Positions 9,225-17,594 of a DNA stretch of 37,510 nt are shown piece by piece. The stretch lies in contig JALCBR010000034.1 in NCBI GenBank assembly GCA_028066245.1, forward strand, positions 1 through 37,510. Reading direction: 5' to 3'. A program made the position numbers and the translations under genes. The stretch is from Pirellulales bacterium (GTDB taxonomy: Bacteria > Planctomycetota > Planctomycetia > Pirellulales > S012-138). A model generated the notes under the pieces. That model made no database searches. It had not been told where the DNA came from and saw only the letters and a list, made by a program, of their open reading frames with translations. Positions within the stretch are counted from its first letter, which is position 1. Every line of letters begins with the position of its first letter.

Positions 9225-10622
9225 ATGTCCAGGCGTTTGATGCTGTTTTGCATCGTGGTTGTCGCGGCCATTGCTGGGTTGCTGAAAGCGGTGCCCTTCA
9301 CCCAGCAGCCAGCGAATCAATCTGCCCAAGTTGTCGAATTCGACAAGATGTATAACCAGCGCTACGCTGGCCAGAAGCCGCAAGAGGGCGAGACCATCCC
9401 TAACGTGGATGTTTTTGCCGCTGACGGTCAACCTTTCGCTCTGGAGAGCACACGGGGCAAATATACGGTGCTGGTCTTCGGTTGCCTGACGTGACCGCCG
9501 TTTCTCAGAAATGTCTCCGGTCTGGAGACTGTGTATCTGGATTATGCCCGCAAGGACGTGCAGTTCTACTACGTGTACAAGTCACTCGCTCACCCAGAGA
9601 TCAATAACTTTGTTCAGCCGGTGACGCTCAAGGAGCGATTGATGCATGTCGCCGAGTTCAATCGTCGCACGAACTCGCAGATCCCATGGCTATGTGACAA
9701 CATGGACAATGAGTTGGCGGCCACCATGGGTGGAGCCCCCAATGGCGAATACATCCTCGACCCGCAAGGCAAGCTGATTCGCAAACGATTCTGGAGCAAC
9801 CCGGATACGCTCCGCGCAGATTTGACCGAGTTAGTTGGCGAAGTGGAAAACCCAACACGAGTGGTCGATATTGACGTTGAGTTTGCGGTTGAGCCCAGGG
9901 AAGTCGCCAGCGGGGTTTTGCCGGCATTAGAAATGCCCGCAGGTTTGGTACCAATCCTGACGGAACCGGTCGTTAAGGATGAGACTCCTTTCTACGTCAA
10001 GCTGCGTGCGGAAGCATCACAGCGATTGGTGAACAGAGGCCAAGGCCGCGGCAAGCTGTATCTGGGTGTTTATCTCGATCCGATCTACAAGGTTCACTGG
10101 AATAACAAAGCTGGCCGCGTGCAGGTGAAAATCGCTGCCAATGACGGGATCCTGCTTTCAGAAACCTTGCTGGATGCACCTGAGGTGGCAGAACCGGCTG
10201 ATGTTGATCCACGGCAATTCCTCTTGGATGTTAATGTCAGCAACGTTGACGATCCGCTTGAGATCACCGTCAACTACATCGCCTGTGATGACGCGGAAAC
10301 GTTCTGCATGCCCGTTTCGCAGCAGTACCGCGTGACGCTGAAACAGCAGCGCAGCGGCGGCTCGCGTCCCGGAGTCTTCATGCCGCAAATGTTCGCCAAG
10401 GTCGCGGACTTTGACACCAATGGAGATGGCAAGATCACCAAGAGCGAACTTCCCGCAGGCCGCATCTCGCTCTACCTGGGTCACTTGGATCGCAACTTTG
10501 ATGATGTCATCGACAAGGATGAGATCGAGACGTTTCTGCGGATGATGAACAACGGGCGCGGCTTTACATCAGATCAAAACGATGGTGGATCCGCAGCCAA
10601 CAGCGGTGGTGATGGAAGATGA
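9225..10622 (+). CDS. Iodothyronine-deiodinase-like selenoprotein with C-terminal EF-hands (TGA = Sec90)
   Basis: The frame opened by the ATG at 9225 (AAGGAG six bases upstream) reaches an in-frame TGA at 9492-9494 and then stays open in the same frame to 10622, giving 465 residues if TGA is read as selenocysteine. The context VLVFGCLT-U-PPFLRNV matches the deiodinase active site, where vertebrate enzymes have NFGSCTUPPF. The match continues downstream: KDVQFYYVYKSLAHPE, LKERL, a D-rich stretch and GEYILDPQGKL fit the thioredoxin-like deiodinase fold. A membrane anchor or signal (LMLFCIVVVAAIAGLL, residues 5-20) puts the protein outside the cytoplasm. A beta-rich middle domain and two canonical EF-hand loops (397-408 and 422-433) follow. 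Standard gene callers would report two truncated ORFs. The real substrate is probably not thyroid hormone; a thiol/selenol redox role is inferred. Confidence 0.9.
9513..9529 (+). promoter_or_regulatory. Bacterial SECIS hairpin for Sec90
   Basis: A perfect 6-bp stem, GTCTCC with GGAGAC, closes a 5-base loop GGTCT, 18 bases after the TGA. The loop sequence is the same as the GGUCU that SelB recognises in the E. coli fdhF SECIS, and the loop G lies within the 16-37-base distance expected for bacterial SECIS elements. The hairpin is inside the coding sequence, as is usual in bacteria. Confidence 0.85.
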
Positions 10623-10822
10623 GCGCGTCGCCCCAATGCGGTCGGCAACGAATGAACCCAGGTGTGTTGCAGAGGCGTTGGCCGACACGCGACTGCGAGC
10701 AGAACTGAAATCAACAAAGGGCGCTCGAGAACATCTCCTTGATGGGGTGCTCCGTTCCTCGGTAGTTCCCATCGCTTTGCGGACGCGTGATTGAATTACC
10801 GCGGTGTCCGCGCACCCTGCTC

Positions 10823-10854
10823 TCAGGCGTACGGGCGAAATTGACATCGGTCAA
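10823..10854 (+). repeat. Left arm of a 32-bp inverted repeat
   Basis: This arm matches the reverse complement of 11025-11056 at 31 of 32 positions. Weaker matching continues outward (CCTGC at 10816-10820 and GCAGG at 11059-11063), which gives an element of about 248 bp. Confidence 0.85.
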
Positions 10855-10889
10855 GTTTTTCTCGCATTCAGGGGGTGGGCGCAAACGCT

Positions 10890-11024
10890 TCATGCCCAGC
10901 AATTAACCAGCAACGGCACCGCAAACATCACCGGCAATCCCGACGTTAAGGTCAGTAGCATGTTAACCATCAACCCCCTATGGTGCTCGGCAGCGCGCGT
11001 GGACGCCCGAAACACCCCCCACAT
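10890..11024 (-). CDS. Hydrophobic mini-ORF inside the inverted-repeat element
   Basis: A 44-codon frame on the minus strand starting directly at the inner edge of the right repeat arm. Its last 26 residues are very hydrophobic (VNMLLTLTSGLPVMFAVPLL), like one membrane helix. There is no clear Shine-Dalgarno site at the first ATG; GGGGG lies just before the inner ATG at 10969. It may be a chance frame. Confidence 0.25.
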   Translation of the reverse strand: MWGVFRASTRAAEHHRGLMVNMLLTLTSGLPVMFAVPLLVNCWA

Positions 11025-11056
11025 TTGACCAATGTCAATTTCGCCCGTACGCCTGA
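11025..11056 (-). repeat. Right arm of the 32-bp inverted repeat
   Basis: This is the partner of 10823-10854. It abuts the start codon of the minus-strand mini-ORF. Transcripts across the element could fold into one long hairpin. Confidence 0.85.
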
Positions 11057-11193
11057 AGGCAGGCCGTGTGGGCTCCTGTCACGGGATGACTTGCAGCGTC
11101 CGCTTGGGCTAGCGGAACAGCAGTCGGCAGGTGTGCTAGTGCCCGCTGTTCGCAATGCAATTCGTCCAAGGTACATGCTGAGTCAATACATAG

Positions 11194-11222
11194 TTGACAA
11201 ATATATCGATCATCTATATAAT
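11194..11222 (+). promoter_or_regulatory. Consensus sigma-70 promoter of the padR operon
   Basis: TTGACA (11194-11199) and TATAAT (11217-11222) are separated by 17 bases, a full match to both consensus hexamers at the ideal spacing. It lies about 90 bases upstream of the padR start and points toward it. Confidence 0.85.
11202..11220. promoter_or_regulatory. Palindrome over the spacer and -10, likely PadR operator
   Basis: TATATCGAT and ATCTATATA face each other around one central base, with 8 of 9 pairs matching. The site covers most of the promoter spacer and part of the -10, so a bound protein would block polymerase. Autorepression by the PadR protein encoded just downstream is the simplest reading, but this is inference. 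Confidence 0.55.
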
Positions 11223-11312
11223 CGCTGGCAGTTAGTTAACGTGAACTTGCGCTGACCTACTCACTGGATTGAATTGATCCCACGAACTATGCGAGGGAGG
11301 AGCGACCGCCAC

Positions 11313-11663
11313 ATGACGGAACGCTTTGGGCGAGATCTGATTCGCGGCAGCCTCGACATGATGATCATGTCTGTGTTGGCGGAAGGGTCGCAATACGGCT
11401 ATTCGCTGCAGAAGCGAATTCGGGCTGCCAGCGGGGATCGTGTTGATCTGGCCGCAGGCACGCTTTACCCGCTGTTGCACAAACTTGAGCAAGACAAGTT
11501 GATCCGCAGCCGCTGGGATTCAACAGAAGGTCGCCGCCGCAAGTGGTATGACCTCACCACCAAGGGGCGCAAGCGACTGACAGAACAAGCCAAGGAGTGG
11601 ACCAGCTACGCGGAGTGCCTGTCGAGGTTGTTGGCGCCCATCGTGGGAGCCAAGCCAGCCTAG
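11313..11663 (+). CDS. PadR-family transcriptional regulator
   Basis: A 116-residue winged-helix regulator of the PadR group. The core LIRGSLDMMIMSVLAEGSQYGY (about residues 7-28), TLYPLLHKLEQDKLI (about 50-64) and GRRRKWYDLTTKGRKRL (about 72-88) are the helix-turn-helix and wing hallmarks. The ATG at 11313 matches the family start and follows GGAGGAG by 10 bases. The next gene begins 58 bases on and codes for a HAAS-domain protein. PadR-HAAS pairs are usual in bacteria, the HAAS protein being the regulated membrane partner. The strong promoter with an overlapping palindrome suggests autorepression. Confidence 0.93.
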   Translation: MTERFGRDLIRGSLDMMIMSVLAEGSQYGYSLQKRIRAASGDRVDLAAGTLYPLLHKLEQDKLIRSRWDSTEGRRRKWYDLTTKGRKRLTEQAKEWTSYAECLSRLLAPIVGAKPA

Positions 11664-11721
11664 GCCATCTTGAAGGTTACTTTCCTTTGCCCTTGTTTCT
11701 TTCCCTTAGTACCCCTGACCA

Positions 11722-12793
11722 ATGAGTGAACGCGAATTCGACGCTTATCTCAAGTTGCTGGGTGGGCTGCTGCAATTGGCCCCCAGTCAGCGCGAGCAAA
11801 TTGCTGTCGAACTGCGCGACCATATGGAAGATCGTTTGGAAGCGCTGTTGGCCGCCGGTGTGCCAAGAGACAAGGCCATCGGCCAAGCGCTGGAAGAGTT
11901 TGGTGACGTGGCGGCCTTGGCTGCCAGTTTTCGACAAATCGCCTGGAACAGAAAGAGACGGTGGATTATGCGATGCACGATTGCGAGCGTGTTGGGAATG
12001 TTGGGCATCATCTTGGCGGCGGCAGCCCTCTGGCCGGGCGGGAGCACCGGACCAGGTGTGTTGGCCCAAGCTCAAGCGCAAAGCAATGAAGAAGCCTTAA
12101 CAGGCGATCTTAATTCGCAGGACGCGCGAAGTGCCCTGACAAGGGAGCGGCTCTCACAAATGACCACGGCAAACTTCACTGACGTTCCGCTGGGGGCAGT
12201 CCTCCCGATGGTTTTCAACCAGCTTGGAATCCAGTACTACCTTGACCGGGCGGAAATAGAGATGAATGGCATCGATCTGGAGGAGAATACGGTCACGCTC
12301 GAGATGGACGATGTTCGCTGCAGCATGCTCTTAGACATCGTCCTGTCCCCGCTGGACTGCGGCTATTACCTCCGCGATGGTTTCGTTTGCGTCACGTCGC
12401 ACGACAAAGCGATGTCGATGGCTGAGCTGCGCGTTTATGATTGTTGGTCAATTCTGGATGCCGTCGCCGTCAACACATCGAAGGTTTCGCGCTCAGCCAA
12501 TCGGCTTTGGTGAAGGTCTCGCTGGCGAACCGGGAAGTGTCACGGCTGACAAATCAACGTTCATCACCACGCATCCTAACGCCGGTTTGCTGATCGAGAT
12601 TGTCACGCAAACCGTCGATCCCGATTCTTGGGAAGTAAAGGGGGGCTGGGGCAGCATCGCTGAGTACGATGGCAAGCTGGTCGTCCGCCAAACCGACGCA
12701 GCACACGCGCAAATCCAATACCTACTGGACAACCTCGGCAGCCAGGAACGTCCCAGCTTCTACGAGTCAACGCAGCCCGCTCTCGGTAGGTAG
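11722..12793 (+). pseudogene. HAAS-domain membrane protein with secretin-N-like domains, interrupted by a frameshift
   Basis: The first frame (11722-12513) encodes a HAAS domain (YLKLLGGLLQLAPSQREQIA and the GVPRDKAIGQALEEFGD part, residues 5-65), one membrane helix (CTIASVLGMLGIILAAAALW, about 85-104) and a secretin-N/STN-like domain (FTDVPLGAVLPMVFNQLGIQYYLD and following). It then ends early with RSANRLW and a stop. The +1 frame, open to 12793, continues with the expected second half of this family: LLIEIVTQTVDPDSWE, GSIAEYDGKLVVRQT, HAQIQYLLDNLG. The shift must lie near 12430-12520. It may be a real mutation, a sequencing error or, less likely, programmed frameshifting. The gene follows padR by 58 bases. 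The N-terminal part could still make a HAAS/STN protein. Confidence 0.8.
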
Positions 12794-12849
12794 ATTCGCG
12801 TTTCGCAGGCGGCTTCGATCACCACGTCGGCGGAAACCCCATCTTTCAG

Positions 12850-12878
12850 CAAGGTAACGTGAATTTCGCGTTACCTTG
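12850..12878 (+). terminator. Terminator after the padR/HAAS operon
   Basis: A perfect 10-bp stem, CAAGGTAACG with CGTTACCTTG, has a 9-base loop and is followed by TTCTT. It lies 57 bases after the end of the second frame of the HAAS gene and between two convergent genes. Confidence 0.7.
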
Positions 12879-12915
12879 TTCTTGCGCGTTGCCGGACGAT
12901 GAAGAAGAAAGATGC

Positions 12916-13611
12916 CTATTCACACGGTAAGCGCAGTCGCTGATAGAGCGCAACATCTGCTAGCGAGTTGATCACCAGGGTTGCCATGCTGACATCATGT
13001 CCCATGCTGGCTCCACAAGGAACGGCAACCGTAAATGCTCCCGCTGCGGCAGCCGCGCGGCAGCCGTTCTCGCTATCCTCCAGCACCAACATCTCCGCTG
13101 GCGCGATCCCGAACCGTTTTGCCGCAGAGAGATAGACCTCCGGATGCGGCTTGCCGTTGGTGACATCATCAGACGAGAGCACAAACTGAAACCGCGTGTG
13201 GTACTCGAACATCCGCAAGACGTGATCGACAAACCATCGCGAACTGCTGGTGGCAATCGCCTTGGGAATTTCGGCCGCTTCTAATGATTCCATCAACCGG
13301 ATCAAGCCGGGCATGGGGGCGATGCGGTCATCCAACAAGCCCATGAACGTTTCGCTGGACTCGGCTGCCAGTGCATCGACATCGATATCCAACTGATGAT
13401 GGTCGATCATGATTTGCAACGCCACGCGGGGTGGACGGCCCATCATGGCGTCTCGCAAGTCCGGTTCAAACCGCTTGCCACGACGACCGAGCAACGTACT
13501 GCCGACTTCTTGATAAATCTCCTCCGTGTTGAACATCAAGCCATCCAAGTCAAACACCACAGCCCGAATATCACACGATCCGGCGGTCGAACTGGAATCA
13601 AACGCGTGCAT
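12916..13611 (-). CDS. HAD-family phosphatase / beta-phosphoglucomutase-like
   Basis: A 231-residue HAD hydrolase of subfamily IA. Motif I is VVFDLDGLMFNTE (about residues 18-30) with the nucleophile and general acid Asp residues in DLDG. A helical cap follows. Motif II is IATSSSRW (about 118), motif III is the Lys in NGKPHPEVY, and motif IV is LEDSENGCRAAAAAG. The FNTE variant and the GKPxPExYL motif put it with beta-phosphoglucomutase/phosphoglycolate-phosphatase-like enzymes; the substrate cannot be told from sequence. It is convergent with the HAAS gene, and deoxyhypusine synthase lies upstream on the same strand (62 bases). Confidence 0.9.
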   Translation of the reverse strand: MHAFDSSSTAGSCDIRAVVFDLDGLMFNTEEIYQEVGSTLLGRRGKRFEPDLRDAMMGRPPRVALQIMIDHHQLDIDVDALAAESSETFMGLLDDRIAPMPGLIRLMESLEAAEIPKAIATSSSRWFVDHVLRMFEYHTRFQFVLSSDDVTNGKPHPEVYLSAAKRFGIAPAEMLVLEDSENGCRAAAAAGAFTVAVPCGASMGHDVSMATLVINSLADVALYQRLRLPCE

Positions 13612-13673
13612 AGTTGTGAGGGGTCAATGGCGCTGGGAAGATTCAAATCTGCGGCAGATTGACTGTTTCGATG

Positions 13674-14639
13674 CTACTCACCCATGACGTACGCAAAAAT
13701 CAGCGGTGCGACAATGCTGGCGTCCGAGTTAATCATGAACTTGGGCGCGTCTGCATCTAACTTGTGCCAGGTGATTTTCTCATTGGGAACCGCGCCGGAG
13801 TAAGAGCCGTAGGACGTTGTGCTGTCGGAAATCTGAGCGAAGTACGACCAGTGTCGAGTGTCTTTTCGCTCTAAGTCTTGGATCAGCAGGGGCACAGCAC
13901 AAATTGGGAAATCACCGGCGATTCCGCCGCCGATCTGGAAAAAACCCACACCGCCACGCTGCTCTTCCGCCATGTACCATTCAACCAACTTCTGCATCTG
14001 TTCTGTGCCAGTGCGGACGGCGTGATGGCTTTTGACCATTCCGTCAATCACGCGGGCGGCAAACACATTGCCCATGGTGGAGTCTTCAAACCCGGGCGCA
14101 AAGATGGGAATTTCCATGTCCATTGCTGCCGCCACCCAGGAATGTTCACGGGGGACTTGCATCATGGCGTCCAATTTTCCTTCGCGGATCAAACGGAAAA
14201 TGTAGTCCTGCTGGAAGTGAGATTCGTTCTTCTCCGCGGCTTCAATCCAATAGTCCAGCAGCAGCGCCTCAATTTTGCGAAAAGCCGACTCCGGGATGCA
14301 GGTGTCGGTGACTCGGTTGAAGCCAGCGTCGCGGATGGCGACTTCGTCCGCTGCGCTCAGGGCAAGATAGTCGGGCGTCGTCTTGTACTCGTCATGGGCA
14401 ATCAGGTTGAAGATATCCTCTTCCAGGTTGGCTGCTGTCGTGCTGATGGCGTGCACTTTCCCCGCACGGATCATCTGGGCGAGACTGATCCCCAATTCCG
14501 CCGTACTCATGGCTCCCGCCATGGCCAGGAACATCTTGCCGCCCTCTTGCAGCAGGTTTCTCCAAGCCTTCGCGGAGGCCAGGGTCTCGCGAGCGTTGAA
14601 ATGGAGGAAATTTCGCTCCATGAAGCTGGAAATCGACAT
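13674..14639 (-). CDS. Deoxyhypusine synthase-like enzyme
   Basis: A 321-residue member of the deoxyhypusine synthase family, which uses NAD and spermidine to move an aminobutyl group to a lysine (eIF5A in eukaryotes and archaea) or to another amine. Family motifs: AMAGAMSTAELG near residue 41, ISTTAANLEEDIFNLIAHDEY near 65-85, GGGIAGDFPICA near 240, and SGAVPNEKITWHKLDADAP, where Lys293 sits at the place of the catalytic lysine (human WGK). A C-terminal DASIVAPLIFA matches the family end. The ATG at 14639 has GAGG five bases upstream. Bacteria lack eIF5A, so the product is probably homospermidine or a related polyamine, or a modified unknown protein; this is inference. Confidence 0.9.
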   Translation of the reverse strand: MSISSFMERNFLHFNARETLASAKAWRNLLQEGGKMFLAMAGAMSTAELGISLAQMIRAGKVHAISTTAANLEEDIFNLIAHDEYKTTPDYLALSAADEVAIRDAGFNRVTDTCIPESAFRKIEALLLDYWIEAAEKNESHFQQDYIFRLIREGKLDAMMQVPREHSWVAAAMDMEIPIFAPGFEDSTMGNVFAARVIDGMVKSHHAVRTGTEQMQKLVEWYMAEEQRGGVGFFQIGGGIAGDFPICAVPLLIQDLERKDTRHWSYFAQISDSTTSYGSYSGAVPNEKITWHKLDADAPKFMINSDASIVAPLIFAYVMGE

Positions 14640-15389
14640 CGCCACCTCACATCTGGGACTTGTGAACACCTTTGGGGCCTGGGCTGAAAGGCGAATCCTA
14701 CGACTCGGCAGCGCTGACGCAACCGCCTCTGGCCATGAACGAGTGGCCAACCGTGGAGGTTCGACAGCGCGAAAACGATCCCCATGTAGGAGGGAGTCTC
14801 AACTTCGCGAACTGTCCACGTGTGTCTCCAGCTTTGCGATTCGCCCCGGCTGCGAGAAGAATGGTAGCCCGTTGAACCGTCCACCGTTTGAGTGAAGCTA
14901 CGGGTGAGATCCTTATCCGTTGCCCGAAAACACCGCGATTTACGAGCCGTGTCGGAGGTCTGCCCTCACGCTTGGCCTCGGATGAGAAACACGCCCGGTG
15001 ACTTTTTCGTCCCGCGTTTGGCTGAGTTCCCGCACGGAATCTGTGGTAATTTGGGTAATCTCGGCACTGAAAGCTTGACAGCAGTCAATACCTGAAAATA
15101 ATTAGTCGATTCACTTGGGAATCGCTCCCAACAGCCGCGAGACGTCACTTTTGTGGCACCTTATCGCGTTGAACGGATGCAAGGTTTGAACGCCTAATCA
15201 ACCTACGGCGTTTTTTCTGCTGAAGCGCGCACTCAAGGCGGAGCGACCAAGAATCTGGCTCGAGAAACGTGCCTGCCTTTTGCCCAATGGAATGTGGCTC
15301 TGCCTTGATGGAACCGGCTGACTCTCCATGTAAGCCGATCCCAGTAACCTGTTTTCCCATGGACAACGTAGTTAGGAGTTTGTGAAAAA
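14640..15389. other. Long intergenic region with one promoter candidate
   Basis: About 750 bases without a convincing gene. A promoter-like pair TTGACA / AATAAT with a 16-base spacer is at 15075-15102 on the plus strand. A small perfect hairpin (TTGGGA, 5-base loop, TCCCAA) lies near 15116-15132. Frames such as 14672-14875 and 15145-15366 have no coding character that I can see. Confidence 0.5.
15075..15102 (+). promoter_or_regulatory. Possible sigma-70 promoter upstream of the 71-aa gene
   Basis: TTGACA is a full -35 match, then a 16-base spacer and AATAAT (5 of 6 of the -10). It would leave a leader of about 280 bases before the start at 15390. Confidence 0.4.
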
Positions 15390-15605
15390 ATGAGCAATGT
15401 GTTCGAGGCGATTTTGAAGTTCGGTCACGATGAGGGTTTCGCTCCGCGTGAGACTAAGGAATTTGTGGCCACGCAGGCTCCGGCCGGTTCCTCTGAAAAG
15501 ATCTCCACGCTGGCGCGCCGCGTTGAATTGGGACTGCCCTTGTGGCACCCCGAAGATCGAGCTGATTACAGTGGCCTGACTGGCGCTGTTCGCCCCCGCG
15601 AGTAA
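15390..15605 (+). CDS. Small conserved-looking hypothetical protein (71 aa)
   Basis: A small soluble protein, MSNVFEAILKFGHDEGFAPR at the start, with a balanced mix of residues, no signal peptide and no membrane span. The ending (LGLPLWHPEDRADYSGLTG) looks like real protein. TTAGGAG lies 11 bases before the ATG. It stands alone, with an intergenic stretch of about 180 bases before the next, convergent gene. I do not recognise a domain and assign no function. Confidence 0.6.
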   Translation: MSNVFEAILKFGHDEGFAPRETKEFVATQAPAGSSEKISTLARRVELGLPLWHPEDRADYSGLTGAVRPRE

Positions 15606-15784
15606 TCTACGCGACGCGTCTCCGTCACCCTGTATTTGCGCCCTGCGTCAACGCTTGCCTGAGCTCGCGACCTTAAACGGATGCAGGCGCCCCGCTGCGC
15701 GGTCGCTAACTGCGTTCGCACAACTTCACTTTTGTGGCAGGTCGATAAAAAGCAAAGGTATAGCCTTCAGGTCAATGTTGGCCA

Positions 15785-17197
15785 TTAGTTCGGAACGGCG
15801 CGCGGCAAAGGGATGTCATTGAACTCGAGTTCCAACTCTCGCTTGGCCCGTAGTCGAGGGTAGCGAATGATGATCGACTCCGGCGGTCCGGCTGTGGCGC
15901 CGAGATATCGGACGCGGACTTTCAAGCCGGTTGAACGCTGAGACCAATCCGCTTGTTCCAATCTCAGCGGTTTATCTTCGTCATCCAACAGCAGGACTTG
16001 CGTTTCTCCGTAGAACATTCGGGATGGCTCCCAGCTAGGGAATGTTCGATCAATTAGCAGTTGCACTTCCTGTCGTTGATATGGTCGCACCACTCGGCTT
16101 TGCAAGGTGACGCCCACCTCGTCCTGCTGGTAGATTTTCGACGTGGCCAGGTCTTCAATCCGCAATTCTGCGAAATCTCCAACCGCGGCGACCTCCCACG
16201 CTAGGCGCAGTTTGGCAATCTTTTCCGCGCCAAGCGTTGGTGGAGTGAGTGCGAGCGTGAACGTCGCCTGACGGTTGAGTGGGTTGGCGACCGCCCAATC
16301 TTCCGTTGACGGCGCCGCCAACTCCAGCACCTGGCCGGTGTCCGTAACGGCCTCAATCAGTCGCGGTAGCTTGCGGTGCGCGATCATATGAAACTGCTCT
16401 TCCCATTCAATCCGCAACTCGATCACAAACGTGTGTGTTTGCTGAGAGGTTGCTTGGCCGAAGTCCATGTGCTGACTGAACTCACGTCGCGCTGACAAGA
16501 TCTGGCCGCGAAGTGGGCCCACATAGGTCACCGGTGGCATCGGCTGCAATCCGCGAGAGATCCCGAGTCTCGTTTCACGTCTGCCCGTGAAGTAGGCGAC
16601 ATGATTCGCACTTTTCGCGCAGAGCTGATCCACGGCCTCCCAAAACGGCACCCGGCGAAAGCTCGCGTCAACGGGCATATCATTGATGCCTGAAGTCCCT
16701 GCTCCCAGCGTCAGGTTGTTTCGCGTTTGTCGGGCGACTTCCTCAAAGACTTCTTTGACAGGGCGGTCATGCACGTTGATGTTCACCACCGATGCGTCCC
16801 ACATCGCGGATAGCTTGAGTTCGCGCAATAATTCTTCGGCCCGAATGCGCATTTCCGGGTTTGACGATTCTCTGACAGCTTCCAACGGCAGAATCGACTC
16901 ACGCCCTAGAGCTTGCAACTGCTTGCCGGCAGTTTCCCGCCGTGCATACGAGTCAGAACCCAAATCGCGAATGAGCCTCGCGACCCACTCTGGCGGTTGG
17001 TTCGACTGTTGCCGGGTATCTGTGAGAGAGGATTGCTGGAGAGGAAGAGACGGTGACGCGAACGACACCAGCGGCAGAGGTTGAATGGCGCTCACGGCAG
17101 TTTGCCAAGCGACGAGTGCACCAACACCAATGAACAAAGCGGCAATGCCGAGCAGAAAACGGCGAGCATCTCCTCGGCGATGATTGGCATTGGTCAT
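15785..17197 (-). CDS. Membrane-anchored hypothetical protein with HEAT-like N-terminal region
   Basis: A 470-residue protein with an N-terminal membrane anchor (FLLGIAALFIGVGALVAW, about 14-31) and the rest presumably outside the cytoplasm. Residues about 68-130 (PPEWVARLIRDLGSDSYARR, then EELLRELK) look like a helical HEAT-type repeat found in many planctomycete surface proteins. A secretin-N-like segment follows (VNINVHDRPVKEVFEEVARQ, ASFRRVPFWEAVDQLCAKS), then a beta-rich C-terminal half of about 260 residues. AGGAG six bases before the ATG supports the start. No catalytic motif is visible and the role is unknown. Confidence 0.8.
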   Translation of the reverse strand: MTNANHRRGDARRFLLGIAALFIGVGALVAWQTAVSAIQPLPLVSFASPSLPLQQSSLTDTRQQSNQPPEWVARLIRDLGSDSYARRETAGKQLQALGRESILPLEAVRESSNPEMRIRAEELLRELKLSAMWDASVVNINVHDRPVKEVFEEVARQTRNNLTLGAGTSGINDMPVDASFRRVPFWEAVDQLCAKSANHVAYFTGRRETRLGISRGLQPMPPVTYVGPLRGQILSARREFSQHMDFGQATSQQTHTFVIELRIEWEEQFHMIAHRKLPRLIEAVTDTGQVLELAAPSTEDWAVANPLNRQATFTLALTPPTLGAEKIAKLRLAWEVAAVGDFAELRIEDLATSKIYQQDEVGVTLQSRVVRPYQRQEVQLLIDRTFPSWEPSRMFYGETQVLLLDDEDKPLRLEQADWSQRSTGLKVRVRYLGATAGPPESIIIRYPRLRAKRELELEFNDIPLPRAVPN

Positions 17198-17594
17198 GTC
17201 ACGCTCCTGCGTCTTGCCTTCAGCTCAGAATGCTGATCATCCTGGTGGCAGGTGCCCCAATCCAAGTGCGAACTCGCTATTGCTGTTCAGGCACTCTTCT
17301 TCGACCTGAATGACATTGAACGATCTTGTTGCAAAGCGAAACACGTTCAAGCTGCTTAGAGATGAGGACGGTACGCAGCCAATGAAATCACGTCAATGGC
17401 GGACCATGCAGTCAGCGACAGCAATCAATGGGACGTAGCAGCCGCAAGCCAAGCTGACAACACCGGCTCAGATGCTCCTCAAGCAACTCAGAATGAAACT
17501 TGCGAAACAACCTCAAGACCGCCTAGGAGCGATCTGAGTAACCCGTTGATTTATCTGCGTGCCATACCTGTCCAACTTGGCGCCTCAATGCATG
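17198..17594. other. Intergenic region, nothing recognised
   Basis: About 400 bases between two minus-strand genes. It should hold the promoter of the HEAT-like gene. I see no clear promoter pair, hairpin or RNA. The plus-strand frame 17396-17635 runs into the antisense of the racemase gene and lacks a ribosome site. Confidence 0.4.

Larger units (their letters stand above)
10623..11312. other. Intergenic region with an inverted-repeat element and the padR promoter
   Basis: About 690 bases between the selenoprotein and padR. It holds a pair of 32-bp inverted repeats around a small hydrophobic frame, then a consensus sigma-70 promoter with a palindrome across its -10 end. Other frames here (for example 10582-10794) lack coding character. 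Confidence 0.6.

Noticed and set aside
9186-9494. Separate 102-aa gene ending at the TGA
   Set aside because: The TGA is read as Sec: the frame continues with deiodinase sequence and a SECIS hairpin, and the better start is 9225.
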